Positions 43,757-51,624 of a stretch of 64,000 bases of DNA are shown in pieces. The stretch is from Bacteroidota bacterium (lineage in GTDB: Bacteria; Bacteroidota; Bacteroidia; Chitinophagales; Chitinophagaceae). The translations under genes and the position numbers were made by a program. The notes beneath the pieces were generated by a model. That model was not told the DNA's origin. It ran no database searches and worked only from the letters and a program-made list of their open reading frames with translations. Where the stretch lies: NCBI GenBank assembly GCA_018267955.1, contig JAFDXL010000008.1, forward strand, positions 403,711-467,710, given 5' to 3'. The first letter of the stretch is position 1. The number at the start of each line of letters is the position of its first letter.

Positions 43757-44476
43757 ATGATGATGGACACAATTATTGAAAAGATACGCAATGCTAAATG
43801 GGATAGTATTGCTGAAAGTATGAATAGAGGTGGATACGCAGTCATTCCATCCGTATTGAGTGAGGAGGAATGTGAAAGGTTGAAAGATGACTATACAAAT
43901 GTCGCCATTTACCGTAAAACTGTGATGATGGAGCGCTATAGGTTTGGATTGGGTGAGTATCAATACTTTAATTATCCATTGCCGGATATTATTGAGACTA
44001 TACGCACTAATATTTATTCATGCCTGGTTCCTATCGCTAACAGATGGTTTGCGCAGCTGAATATCGATACTCAATTCCCAACTACACATGCAGAGCTTAT
44101 ACAGCGGTGTAAGGATAAAGGGCAGGATAAAGCGACAGTGCTTATTCTTAAATATGGAGAAGGTGGGTTTAATACACTACACCAGGATCTATACGGAGAT
44201 GTTTATTTTCCTATACAGATCGTATTAATGCTGAGTCAGCATGGGCAGGATTTTACCGGCGGAGAATTTGTGCTCACGCAACAAAATCCAAGGGCACAGT
44301 CGAAGGCTACAGTACTCAAACCCAATAAGGGCGATATTTTGATATTTACAACCAACTTTAAGCCTGAGAAAGGAAGCAAAGGATATTATAGAGTAAATAT
44401 TAAACATGGGGTTAGTGAGGTAAAAACTGGCAACCGATATACACTTGGTATTATATTCCATGACGCATTAAGCTGA
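43757..44476 (+). CDS. 2OG-Fe(II) oxygenase
   Basis: A 239-residue dioxygenase. The facial triad and cosubstrate Arg are visible: LHQDLYGDVYFP (His-x-Asp), then YYRVNIKHGVSEV (distal His) and NRYTLGIIFH (Arg). RVVIPSVL-type start: YAVIPSVLSEEECERL. It begins 6 bp after ada and lies before the Ada-domain and AlkB genes, so a DNA or nucleotide demethylase role is likely (inference); the family also hydroxylates proteins. Confidence 0.88.
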   Translation: MMMDTIIEKIRNAKWDSIAESMNRGGYAVIPSVLSEEECERLKDDYTNVAIYRKTVMMERYRFGLGEYQYFNYPLPDIIETIRTNIYSCLVPIANRWFAQLNIDTQFPTTHAELIQRCKDKGQDKATVLILKYGEGGFNTLHQDLYGDVYFPIQIVLMLSQHGQDFTGGEFVLTQQNPRAQSKATVLKPNKGDILIFTTNFKPEKGSKGYYRVNIKHGVSEVKTGNRYTLGIIFHDALS

Positions 44477-44480
44477 TAGT

Positions 44481-44726
44481 ATGATATGGCATAAAGACAT
44501 GAGCGATACAGAATTAAGGCGAAAGATCCACTATGGTGCGATCAATTTTGGAGGAAATATGCAGTTGAAAATTTATGGTTTACTTTCATGTTCGTCTGGG
44601 AAAAGAATGAAGCGTAGTAACAGAATTTTCTTTGTTTCTGAAGCAGAGGCCATAGAGAATGGTTATCGTCCATGTGGGCATTGTATGAAAAATGAATACA
44701 AAAACTGGAAGAATGGAATTGTTTGA
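44481..44726 (+). CDS. Stand-alone Ada-type metal-binding domain
   Basis: An 81-residue protein that looks like the N-terminal domain of Ada alone. IYGLLSCSSGKRMKRSN and VSEAEAIENGYRPCGHC place Cys residues as in the zinc site of Ada, whose Cys takes up methyl from phosphotriesters. In E. coli this domain is fused to the HTH and methyltransferase found 700 bp upstream here. The zinc set appears to be three visible Cys plus possibly His, so one ligand is unclear. Confidence 0.82.
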   Translation: MIWHKDMSDTELRRKIHYGAINFGGNMQLKIYGLLSCSSGKRMKRSNRIFFVSEAEAIENGYRPCGHCMKNEYKNWKNGIV

Positions 44727-45321
44727 TGATGCACATGATACGGAAAGAAATCTCCTACCTAAAGATGGGGTAGTAAGATATTACGGTAAGATAATGGATC
44801 GCCCTGCTGCTGACCGTTACCGGGATATTTTGCTTAGAACCATCGATTGGAAGAATGATGAGGCGATCATCTTTGGCAAAAAGGTAATTACGAAAAGAAA
44901 AGTAGCATGGTATGGTGATAAACCATTTGAGTACACGTATTCTAAAATTACTAAGGAAGCACTGCCATGGACGAAAGAACTATTGGAATTAAAAGATATA
45001 GCCGAAAGAGAAACCGGGGAAACATATAACTCCTGCCTGCTGAATTTATATCATACAGGTGAAGAAGGAATGGCCTGGCATAGTGATGGAGAAACTGATC
45101 TTAAAAAAGACGGTGCAATAGCATCCTTTAGCTTTGGAGCAGAAAGAAAGTTCTCATTCAAACATAAGGCAAGTAAAGAAAAAATTGATGTGATGCTAGA
45201 GCATGGCAGCCTGCTTTTGATGGCTGGTACTACCCAAACCCATTGGCTGCACAGGCTTCCTCCAACCAAACTGGTTACAAGTCCTAGAGTAAACCTAACC
45301 TTCAGGACGATCGTTAACTAA
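44713..45321 (+). CDS. AlkB-like 2OG-Fe(II) DNA dioxygenase
   Basis: A 202-residue demethylase of the AlkB/ABH family. EGMAWHSDGETDLKKDG gives the His-x-Asp, TTQTHWLHRLPPTK the distal His, and PRVNLTFRTI the double Arg that binds 2-oxoglutarate. YNSCLLNLYHTGEEG precedes it as usual. I used ATG 44713 (MELFDDAH), which overlaps the Ada-domain gene by 14 bp; ATG 44692 is also possible. It repairs alkylated A and C bases. Confidence 0.92.
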   Translation: MELFDDAHDTERNLLPKDGVVRYYGKIMDRPAADRYRDILLRTIDWKNDEAIIFGKKVITKRKVAWYGDKPFEYTYSKITKEALPWTKELLELKDIAERETGETYNSCLLNLYHTGEEGMAWHSDGETDLKKDGAIASFSFGAERKFSFKHKASKEKIDVMLEHGSLLLMAGTTQTHWLHRLPPTKLVTSPRVNLTFRTIVN

Positions 45322-45371
45322 TATTGCAGGGTTATTTCTTTTAGTTTTCCATAGACTGCGGTTTGGTAGTG

Positions 45372-45695
45372 TTAAGCCAATATCGTTACAATACAATTGT
45401 GCAGCGGATCATCTACCGGTATCTGGCAACTGAGCCGTATAGACGGATCAGTAATTCCTAAGCCGGATAATGTAGATGATTCGTTTCTGTCCAATCCTAT
45501 GGTTGGGGGGGCATTGCTGAGCTTTACCTGGCAGGTAGCACATCGGCCCATTCCGCCGCATTCCCCAAAGTCATCAACATATAGCTTATCTTGTATCAGG
45601 TTCATTAACGAGCGATACTCATTTCTAAATGTGTGGATAGTAGACTCCTGTCCATGCAGAATGATCTTAACGATGATACTATATTGTCTGACCAT
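45372..45695 (-). CDS. 2Fe-2S ferredoxin
   Basis: A 107-residue ferredoxin with the plant-type cluster motif GECGGMGRCATCQV and a fourth Cys in LSCQIPVDD; HNC near the end is a further Cys. It lies at the 3' end of the oxidase/NO-stress operon, 41 bp after the RIC gene, and may donate electrons to the detoxification or oxidase proteins. Convergent with the AlkB gene. Confidence 0.88.
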   Translation of the reverse strand: MVRQYSIIVKIILHGQESTIHTFRNEYRSLMNLIQDKLYVDDFGECGGMGRCATCQVKLSNAPPTIGLDRNESSTLSGLGITDPSIRLSCQIPVDDPLHNCIVTILA

Positions 45696-45736
45696 AGTAT
45701 TTATATCCTGACGATGGTATGTCTTATTCCGCTTTT

Positions 45737-46474
45737 TTACTCTCGGGCAAATGATTCTTCGAGCTCAATTGATTTTGGAAAGAGGATATTGTTTTCCAGG
45801 TGTATATGCAGGTGCAGGTCTTCCTCAAATTCCCGGAGTGTTGCAAAGGTTACACTATAAGTATTGCAGCCATCAGCAGGTACGTTGTAATCATTGCTTA
45901 ATTCCCTGATCTTTCTGAACCTGTCACCTTCGATATCGTGTTCATGCATCATAGCTCTGATAGGGTTTTGTACTGTGCCAAACGGCGCCCCGGTGATTTT
46001 GCTGCCACTCTGCTTTGTTTGTACCATTTTATGGATGAAGGGGAACAGTAATAATTCTTCCTTCTTCATGTGCATGGTTAACTCTCCCGCGCAGGCATCG
46101 AAATGCGTTTTTATTTCTTGAAGTTCCGGATGCCTGTCACCATGTACCCGTATGATCTTTTCCAGGTATGCCTGTATTACCGGTATTTGTGTAGTAACGT
46201 AGCGATGATGCTTTTTCTCGATAAAGTCTGCCAAAAGATCTAATGGCCATGATTTATAGTCGCTCACAGCATCGCTATTGCCTGCGGTTGCACTCACCGT
46301 TTGTTGCAGCTGGCTGATCAATTCGTCTGCCGATAAATTCTGCTCACTGCATACGGTAGCGATTGTGCGGTTGCCATTGCAGCAAAAGTCAATATTTGAA
46401 TTGTTAAATATGCTAGCCGCGCGATAATCTTTCGCAACAATAGCCCCTATTGTTGTTTCTTTTGTGATGTTCAT
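45737..46474 (-). CDS. Iron-sulfur cluster repair di-iron protein (RIC/ScdA/YtfE)
   Basis: A 245-residue di-iron protein that repairs iron-sulfur clusters after nitrosative and oxidative damage. The N-terminal ScdA-like domain has NIDFCCNGNRTIATVC, and the haemerythrin-like domain carries the His and Glu ligands (KHHRYVTTQIPVIQAYL, HMKKEELLLFPF, MMHEHDIEGDRF, EDLHLHIHLENNILFP). Its presence marks this operon as a response to NO. Confidence 0.94.
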   Translation of the reverse strand: MNITKETTIGAIVAKDYRAASIFNNSNIDFCCNGNRTIATVCSEQNLSADELISQLQQTVSATAGNSDAVSDYKSWPLDLLADFIEKKHHRYVTTQIPVIQAYLEKIIRVHGDRHPELQEIKTHFDACAGELTMHMKKEELLLFPFIHKMVQTKQSGSKITGAPFGTVQNPIRAMMHEHDIEGDRFRKIRELSNDYNVPADGCNTYSVTFATLREFEEDLHLHIHLENNILFPKSIELEESFARE

Positions 46475-46507
46475 ATTTGTTGATTTTAAAATACCCGTTC
46501 AGGATGT

Positions 46508-46897
46508 TTATATTGAATAGTTGTTTTGATAATACCTGATTTTCGATAGAAATGCTATTGCCATCCTATCCGCCTGTAGCTTGGCGAGATCTGCATTAGC
46601 GCCTGAAAAATGCTCATCAACAGTTTGGCTCCATAATTTCTGCCACGTGTCAAAATGTTTCTGCTCCAGCGGCAACTGCGCGTGCGGTGGAAAAGGGCTT
46701 CCGTAATAAGTGTGTTCATCAAGCAATACAGTTTGCCAGAATCTGCACATCTTTTCCAGGTGATCGTCCCAGCGATCTTTGATAACCCCGTTGAATATTG
46801 GGCCTAAGAGCACATCGATCCTTATTTTACTATAAAAGGAATGGACCAGTAGTTCTACATCCGTTAGGTTGGCTATATCTTTCCTTGCCGTCATCAT
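46508..46897 (-). CDS. Truncated haemoglobin, group III
   Basis: A 129-residue globin of the TrHb3 (P) group. LVHSFYSKIRIDVLLGPIFN opens it and the proximal region GSPFPPHAQLPLEQKHFDTW contains the conserved His. Such globins bind O2 or NO and may oxidise NO to nitrate. It lies between the 135-residue protein and RIC, in the oxidase operon. An ATG one codon later is possible. Confidence 0.92.
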   Translation of the reverse strand: MMTARKDIANLTDVELLVHSFYSKIRIDVLLGPIFNGVIKDRWDDHLEKMCRFWQTVLLDEHTYYGSPFPPHAQLPLEQKHFDTWQKLWSQTVDEHFSGANADLAKLQADRMAIAFLSKIRYYQNNYSI

Positions 46898-46904
46898 CTA
46901 CGCA

Positions 46905-47312
46905 CTATTGGGTTATTGAAAAATAGCGGAACAGATAGAATAGCGCCCAGCCTACAAAGCCGATGATAAGCGTCCACACCCACCAGGGAATGCTTTGTGG
47001 TGTTTCACTACCTACGATCAGGAAGGACTTCTGATCACCTTTACCGTATGCATTGATCATTAAGGGAAGAACCCCATCTACTACCGCATGTTCTTTTATA
47101 CCCTCGATGGCTATGGCCGGACCATTGCGTACAACAAAAGGAATCTTCCGGATACCCTCTTTGCCGGTTGGGTCTTTACTGACTATTTTCAGCACATGAT
47201 CGCCATCAACCAGCTTGCGTGTATCCAGTTCAAAGCTCACCGGTGATTGTAGCTCGGCTATTGGTTTAATATCGTCGTCTAAGAAAATAAATATGGTGCT
47301 TTTATCGCTCAT
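46905..47312 (-). CDS. Hypothetical membrane-anchored protein of the oxidase operon
   Basis: A 135-residue protein with no known motif. The N-terminal two thirds are beta-rich and look like an Ig or cupredoxin-like sandwich (SPVSFELDTRKLVDGDHVLK); a C-terminal helix anchors it (SIPWWVWTLIIGFVGWALFY). No signal peptide, so the soluble part is likely cytoplasmic or the tail anchors it in the inner membrane. Gene lies 2 bp after the 86-residue protein's stop. Probable accessory subunit or assembly factor. Confidence 0.7.
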   Translation of the reverse strand: MSDKSTIFIFLDDDIKPIAELQSPVSFELDTRKLVDGDHVLKIVSKDPTGKEGIRKIPFVVRNGPAIAIEGIKEHAVVDGVLPLMINAYGKGDQKSFLIVGSETPQSIPWWVWTLIIGFVGWALFYLFRYFSITQ

Positions 47313-47313
47313 C

Positions 47314-47574
47314 TTATTCGTTGTTTAAAATGAATCGTTTAATATGACGGTCAGATTTTTCCCCGGGGCGTATCAGCCATTTTATCGAGAAGAATAATGT
47401 GTATAATACTATTGCTATGGCTATGCAAACGATGATATAATCCCACCTGCTTTCAGGGCCGGATCCATGAGTAATGCCTCTTAGTATCTTAGGCTTGTTA
47501 CGTTCGCAAACAGGACAGCCTAATGCCCATACAGTGCTTAATAGAAACGGAATAGTTAACAGTATCTTTCTCAT
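47314..47574 (-). CDS. Hypothetical small Cys-containing membrane protein
   Basis: An 86-residue protein. It has a signal-like or first membrane helix (ILLTIPFLLSTVWALGCPVC), a CPVC motif just after it, a linker, and a second helix (WDYIIVCIAIAIVLYTLFFS). The Cys pair in CPVCERNKPK could bind a metal or be a redox site. It overlaps the cytochrome gene by one base (TAATG-type coupling), so it is co-translated with the oxidase subunit. Confidence 0.7.
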   Translation of the reverse strand: MRKILLTIPFLLSTVWALGCPVCERNKPKILRGITHGSGPESRWDYIIVCIAIAIVLYTLFFSIKWLIRPGEKSDRHIKRFILNNE

Positions 47575-48575
47575 TATTTGGCTGCTTTAAGTTTTACAAA
47601 GTCCAATATTTTCTTTACCTCATCCGGCGTTACTTTTTTGCCGTTGTTGCCCCAACTGCTGCGCTCGTAGTTGATAAGTGCGGCCAGTTCATGTTCTGTA
47701 AATTGCGCGTTCGTTCCAACAGGTGGCATTACACCAAATTCTTCCCTCGCATCATATCCGTTCATAATAATGTCCACATATTTTTCCAGGTCATCACCTA
47801 ATACTATCGGGCTACCCTTCAGAGGAGGGAATGCACCCGGCAGGCCTTCGCCATTGGCCTGGTGACAGCTCTGACAGTTGGCTGTAAAAATTGCCTGGCC
47901 ATCAGGTTCTGCGCCATTTGCAGCGGCTGCTTTTTTCTCTTCCTTCTTATACAGAAAGGCTGGTGTTTCTGTGCCATCAGGTAATTTGGTTTGTTTTAGC
48001 GACTGCAGGTAAGCGATCAGGTATAAGGCATCCTGGGTAGCTACAACCTTACCATCCTGTCCATTGAAATATTGCGCCGGTATATTAACAACTACATCAG
48101 ATTTGGAAGGCTCTTTTTTGATAGTGAACAGCCAGGTGTATGCAGGCATGATAGATTCCTTTACCACGATGCGTGGATTGTATAAGTGTACCAGGTTCCA
48201 GTCCTTACTCGGCTGTCGGTTACCAACATCCGTTAAGTCCGGCCCGGTGCGTTCTGTACCCATAAGTGTTGCGGTATTACGCCACAGGTCTGTTCTGTGA
48301 ATATCTGCATAGTCTGCCGCCAGGCTGGGGCGGCCACCCCATATTTTATCCATATCTACATTCCTCACCTGTTGTGTATGGCAGGCCACGCAACCGTTGG
48401 CAATGAATATAGCCTTGCCCTTTACCGCATCAGCACTCAAAGGTTCTGCATTGGGCAGTGGTTGATTATTGTTTTGATTTCTGATTGCCGGCATAATGGC
48501 TACGAACGTGGTGAGTACTACAAAGAGTAATGCGGCAGTACCAAATAGCTTTTTATGATTATCGAAGAATTCCAT
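47574..48575 (-). CDS. ccoO: cbb3-type oxidase subunit II fused to a cytochrome c domain
   Basis: A 333-residue dihaem subunit. One N-terminal transmembrane helix is followed by a CcoO domain: NGCVACHTQQVR (Cys62, Cys65, His66), TERTGPDLTDVG and SIMPAYTWLF. A second haem motif, CQSCHQANGEG, lies in the C-terminal cytochrome c domain, with VMPPVGTNAQFTEHELAAL near its Met ligand. The fusion takes the place of a separate CcoP. It passes electrons from cytochrome c to subunit I, encoded 18 bp upstream in the same operon. Confidence 0.92.
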   Translation of the reverse strand: MEFFDNHKKLFGTAALLFVVLTTFVAIMPAIRNQNNNQPLPNAEPLSADAVKGKAIFIANGCVACHTQQVRNVDMDKIWGGRPSLAADYADIHRTDLWRNTATLMGTERTGPDLTDVGNRQPSKDWNLVHLYNPRIVVKESIMPAYTWLFTIKKEPSKSDVVVNIPAQYFNGQDGKVVATQDALYLIAYLQSLKQTKLPDGTETPAFLYKKEEKKAAAANGAEPDGQAIFTANCQSCHQANGEGLPGAFPPLKGSPIVLGDDLEKYVDIIMNGYDAREEFGVMPPVGTNAQFTEHELAALINYERSSWGNNGKKVTPDEVKKILDFVKLKAAK

Positions 48576-48593
48576 GTTGTTTAAGAATGATAA

Positions 48594-50741
48594 TTATGCA
48601 ATTGTATGAGCTGAACTATTAGAATCACTAAGCTTTTGAATAGCTGTTTCGCGCACATCTATTACATGCCTTACTGCCAGCATCTTATACATATTGTAGG
48701 CGAAGAACAGGTGCGATAGCCACATCAGGCTGCCGCCTATTGCGCGCCACAGCCAGTACGGTGCCATTAGTATTACGCCGTCAATGAATGGTTTACCTTC
48801 CATCCATAGTAATCCTTTTAGAGTACTGCCATACATTAAAGGGATGGTATAAAACATCAAACCTACCAATGCCAGCCAGAAGTGTGCTCCTATGGTAATT
48901 TGTGGAGCCTCCTTACCGGTGAGACGTGGGATAACCGCATAGATACATGCCCACAGGAAAAAGGATATAATACCATACATAGTTAGGTGCGAGTGTGCTA
49001 CCGTGAAGTCTGTAAAGTGCCAGATGAGATTGGTGCTTCGGAATGCTTCTGCTGTACCCTGCATAGAACCCGTGAAATAGAAAATGATGCCTACCAGGAA
49101 GAATGGAAGCGTGTAGCTGTCTTTGATCTTGTACCAGGCACCTTTAAAGGTCATGATGAAATTTGTGGTACCCGCTATCACCGGTATTGCCATACCGCCA
49201 CTACCCACAATAGCCACTGTTTGCAGCCACCAGGGTATGGAACTGAACACAAAATGGTGTGTACCTATTAATGTGTAGAAAAGTATCTGTGTCCAGAAGG
49301 CAAGGATGCCGAGACTGTAAGAATAGATAGGTTTATTGAGCTGCTGGGGCAGGAAATAGTACACGATGCCTAACGTAAAGAGCATAAACCACATGCCCAC
49401 ACCCTGGTGCATATAATATCCCTGTACGATAGTTTCCCCAAGCCCGTTTTGCCAATAAGGTATATATGCAACCAGTGTGATCACAATTGTGAAAATGATT
49501 GCTGCTACTATATACCAGTTAGAGATATAGATCTCTTTTGTAGTGCGCCTGGCAATTGTTTGAAGGAAATTGATGAGTGTAAGGATAATGCCAAGTGCAA
49601 ACAGTAGTGTAACAGGCCATATATATTCCCTGTACTCACCACCACCATTATTGATTCCGGCCATCAGGCAAAGGGTGCCTAATATCACTGCTCCGTTAAT
49701 CAGCCACAGGGCATACCAACCATATTTCATATTGGCCAGGCGGGTGTTGCTCACACGAGGAACGACATAATAACCCAACCCTAACATACCTAATGAAGCC
49801 CAACCCCAGAATACTGCGTTGGTATGCACGGGACGAAGCCGCCCAAAGCTCAGCCAGCTTACGTGATCAGCATCAGGCGCGACAAATTTTATCCCGACAT
49901 ATTCCCCGATGGTAGTGCCAAACAATAGCCAGAATGTTGCGCATCCCAGGTACCATAAGATCATGCGAGATAGTTCGGGATCGATGTTGGGGCGAGGGAG
50001 CGCTTTCTTTTTAATAGCTACAATAGGAAGGCCGGTTTGCTCATTTATCTGTAATAGTCCCTTCTCGTCTTCAGCCGGCTGGTCTCCGGTGAGCTCTTTG
50101 TTGTTTAAGCGAAAGTCCAATGCTTTTTTTCGCTTTTTTAGCTCTGTATCTATTTCTTCTATAGGTAAAGAACGCAGGTAAGATGCCAGCTTTTCAGCAT
50201 CTTCAAGGTTTTGTTGATTCTTTGATTGATTAAGGGCATTGGTCAATTTAACTACTAAAAAGATAATAGCAAAAAGTATGGGAATTAATAAAAGTATGAT
50301 CGTAATAAGGATCCCGGTTTCATTCCAGATGGAACCACTAACCTGGTTTTCCGTTCCTTGCGCCCAAAGGCTTCCGCCGGAAAGCAGGAGCAGGACAAGC
50401 AGTATAGGCAATGTTTTGCCGTTGCCTGTATTTCGTTTGTAATTGATCAGCCTCGAAATCTGTTTGCTGTTCAGGTTGCGGATGTGTGCGTTAAAACTAT
50501 GTTCCTGTTCCTTGCCTGATTTTCGTTTATGCCCGTTTTTTATGTCTTCGGCCTTTTGTCTCAATACCAAAACGCTAAAGAATGTCACCATCAAAAGCGC
50601 GAAGAGCAGCCATATCAGGCCGGTTGCAGAGCTAAAAGAAAAGCCCGATGGGCCGGCTTGCTGCGCCATGGAAGGAAATGCATCCAGCAGTGTGCATACC
50701 ATAAGTAGCTGGAATCGTTTAATAAAACTACTTGACTTCAT
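48594..50741 (-). CDS. ccoN: cbb3-like haem-copper oxidase subunit I with N-terminal extension
   Basis: A 715-residue catalytic subunit. The haem-copper core starts at about residue 255 (IDPELSRMILWYLG) with haem ligand His306, CuB ligands His445, His495 and His496, Tyr489 six residues before His495 (the cbb3 active-site Tyr position), and the second haem ligands in VAHSHLTMYG (583-585). The last motif resembles NorB more than CcoN. The N-terminal 170 residues carry two signal-like segments (ends SMAQQ and LWAQG), each followed by one membrane helix. Probably an O2 reductase; NO reduction is possible. Confidence 0.85.
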   Translation of the reverse strand: MKSSSFIKRFQLLMVCTLLDAFPSMAQQAGPSGFSFSSATGLIWLLFALLMVTFFSVLVLRQKAEDIKNGHKRKSGKEQEHSFNAHIRNLNSKQISRLINYKRNTGNGKTLPILLVLLLLSGGSLWAQGTENQVSGSIWNETGILITIILLLIPILFAIIFLVVKLTNALNQSKNQQNLEDAEKLASYLRSLPIEEIDTELKKRKKALDFRLNNKELTGDQPAEDEKGLLQINEQTGLPIVAIKKKALPRPNIDPELSRMILWYLGCATFWLLFGTTIGEYVGIKFVAPDADHVSWLSFGRLRPVHTNAVFWGWASLGMLGLGYYVVPRVSNTRLANMKYGWYALWLINGAVILGTLCLMAGINNGGGEYREYIWPVTLLFALGIILTLINFLQTIARRTTKEIYISNWYIVAAIIFTIVITLVAYIPYWQNGLGETIVQGYYMHQGVGMWFMLFTLGIVYYFLPQQLNKPIYSYSLGILAFWTQILFYTLIGTHHFVFSSIPWWLQTVAIVGSGGMAIPVIAGTTNFIMTFKGAWYKIKDSYTLPFFLVGIIFYFTGSMQGTAEAFRSTNLIWHFTDFTVAHSHLTMYGIISFFLWACIYAVIPRLTGKEAPQITIGAHFWLALVGLMFYTIPLMYGSTLKGLLWMEGKPFIDGVILMAPYWLWRAIGGSLMWLSHLFFAYNMYKMLAVRHVIDVRETAIQKLSDSNSSAHTIA

Positions 50742-50759
50742 TTTGTGGATATTAATACC

Positions 50760-50774
50760 TTTTTATCTTTTATT
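50760..50774 (-). promoter_or_regulatory. Copy 1 of shared Rrf2-operon operator element
   Basis: On the minus strand this reads AATAAAAGATAAAAA, 19 bases before the ccoN start. The same 15 bases occur on the plus strand in the promoter of the Rrf2 gene. A degenerate second half (TATTAATAT) follows, giving a partial dyad. Confidence 0.5.
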
Positions 50775-50789
50775 TATTGTTTAAAAAAA

Positions 50790-51221
50790 CTATCGTTTTA
50801 GGAACGTCAGATTTTTTTCCAGCTCGTCTGTAAACTCGCCCAGCTTAGCCTTTTCAAGGACGTTCTGAATGCTCTTTCTGACCTTTTTAAATTCGTGGTG
50901 TATGGGACAAGGATGTGTTTCGGAGCATTGTTTGAGGCCCAGGCCACAGCCCGTAAAGAGTTTATCTCCGTCTATTACTTTTACAATTTCAGCAAGTGTG
51001 CGGCTGAGATCTTCTTTTTCGAGATAAAAGCCGCCGGTTGGGCCTTTCATAGATTGTAATAAATCTTTCCTGCTCAATTCCTGCAGTATCTTGGCAATAA
51101 AGTGCTCCGGTGAATCAATTCCCTTTGCTATCTCTTTAATGCCCACCTTAGAGCCATCTTTCGATTTCTGAGCTATAAATATCATAGCTCTAATGGCATA
51201 TTCGCAGGTTTTTGAAAACAT
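50790..51221 (-). CDS. Rrf2-family transcriptional regulator (NsrR/IscR-like)
   Basis: A 143-residue winged-helix regulator. FSKTCEYAIRAMIFIAQ is the DNA-binding N-terminus, and FTGCGLGLKQCSETHPCP places three Cys (spacing 6 and 5) for an iron-sulfur cluster, as in NsrR and IscR, which sense NO or cluster status. The ATG at 51221 is used; 88 codons upstream in the frame look non-coding. It starts the run of minus-strand genes for the oxidase, haemoglobin and RIC. Confidence 0.92.
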   Translation of the reverse strand: MFSKTCEYAIRAMIFIAQKSKDGSKVGIKEIAKGIDSPEHFIAKILQELSRKDLLQSMKGPTGGFYLEKEDLSRTLAEIVKVIDGDKLFTGCGLGLKQCSETHPCPIHHEFKKVRKSIQNVLEKAKLGEFTDELEKNLTFLKR

Positions 51222-51258
51222 GGATCGTTTTTGCAGTGCGAAAATAGAACACAATTCT

Positions 51259-51284
51259 AATAAAAGATAAAAAAGTCTTTTATT
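51259..51284. promoter_or_regulatory. Inverted repeat and copy 2 of the shared element, Rrf2 promoter
   Basis: AATAAAAGA (51259-51267) and TCTTTTATT (51276-51284) form a 9-8-9 dyad, 38 bases before the Rrf2 start. It contains AATAAAAGATAAAAA, also found before ccoN. A size of 26 bp fits Rrf2-family operators. Confidence 0.55.
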
Positions 51285-51362
51285 TTTATCTATTACGGTA
51301 TTGGGTACATCTATTTTGTAGCATGATAATAATCGGAAGGATTTTGTTGGAATGCAGTAAAT

Positions 51363-51392
51363 AATAGAACCCGACAACAGTCGGGTTCTATT
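51363..51392. terminator. Strong hairpin left of the tRNA-like scars
   Basis: AATAGAACCCGAC and GTCGGGTTCTATT form a perfect 13-bp stem with an AACA loop. For minus-strand transcription it would sit just downstream of the tRNA-Ser-like 3' end, where a tRNA terminator is expected. Confidence 0.7.
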
Positions 51393-51403
51393 ATTGTTAT
51401 TTG

Positions 51404-51427
51404 TGCGGAGAGACAGGGATATGAACC
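51404..51427 (-). repeat. tRNA-Ser 3'-end-like sequence, copy A (attachment-site scar)
   Basis: TGCGGAGAGACAGGGATATGAACC is, read on the minus strand, close to the T-loop and acceptor end of a Bacteroidota tRNA-Ser. The anticodon and D arms are missing. One base in the T-loop (TTCATAT for TTCGAAT) is changed. A similar copy lies at 51548. Confidence 0.6.
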
Positions 51428-51478
51428 TTTCTCTTGAAACCCGCGTCAACATTGATTTCTTTTCCTTCAAAAAATATA

Positions 51479-51498
51479 TTGCCACAAAACTGCCACAA
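51479..51498 (+). repeat. 20-bp direct repeat, copy A
   Basis: TTGCCACAAAACTGCCACAA occurs here and exactly again at 51625-51644, each time after a tRNA-Ser 3'-end-like sequence. It contains an internal direct repeat TGCCACAA. It looks like an integrase core or arm site. Confidence 0.65.
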
Positions 51499-51547
51499 CT
51501 TTTTGAAGTACTTTATTGAAGTATTGTTATTTGCTTCAACTTGACCT

Positions 51548-51572
51548 TGGCGGAGGGAGAGGGATTCGAACC
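51548..51572 (-). repeat. tRNA-Ser 3'-end-like sequence, copy B (attachment-site scar)
   Basis: On the minus strand this reads as an intact T-loop and acceptor end (GGTTCGAATCCC, then CTCCGCC). No complete tRNA is formed with the flanking bases. It stands 144 bp from copy A. Confidence 0.65.
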
Positions 51573-51624
51573 TTATGAAGATTTCGCTTGATTTTCAGCT
51601 ATGTTCGAGTTTATAATCAAACAT

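Noticed and set aside
48594..50741. Annotation as nitric oxide reductase NorB
   Set aside because: Tyr489 lies six residues before the paired His, as in cbb3 oxidases, and the partner gene is a clear CcoO. The NorB-like last motif is reported as an open question only.
51404..51572. Two complete tRNA-Ser genes
   Set aside because: Only the T arm and the acceptor 3' strand are present; no D arm, anticodon arm or 5' acceptor strand can be folded.
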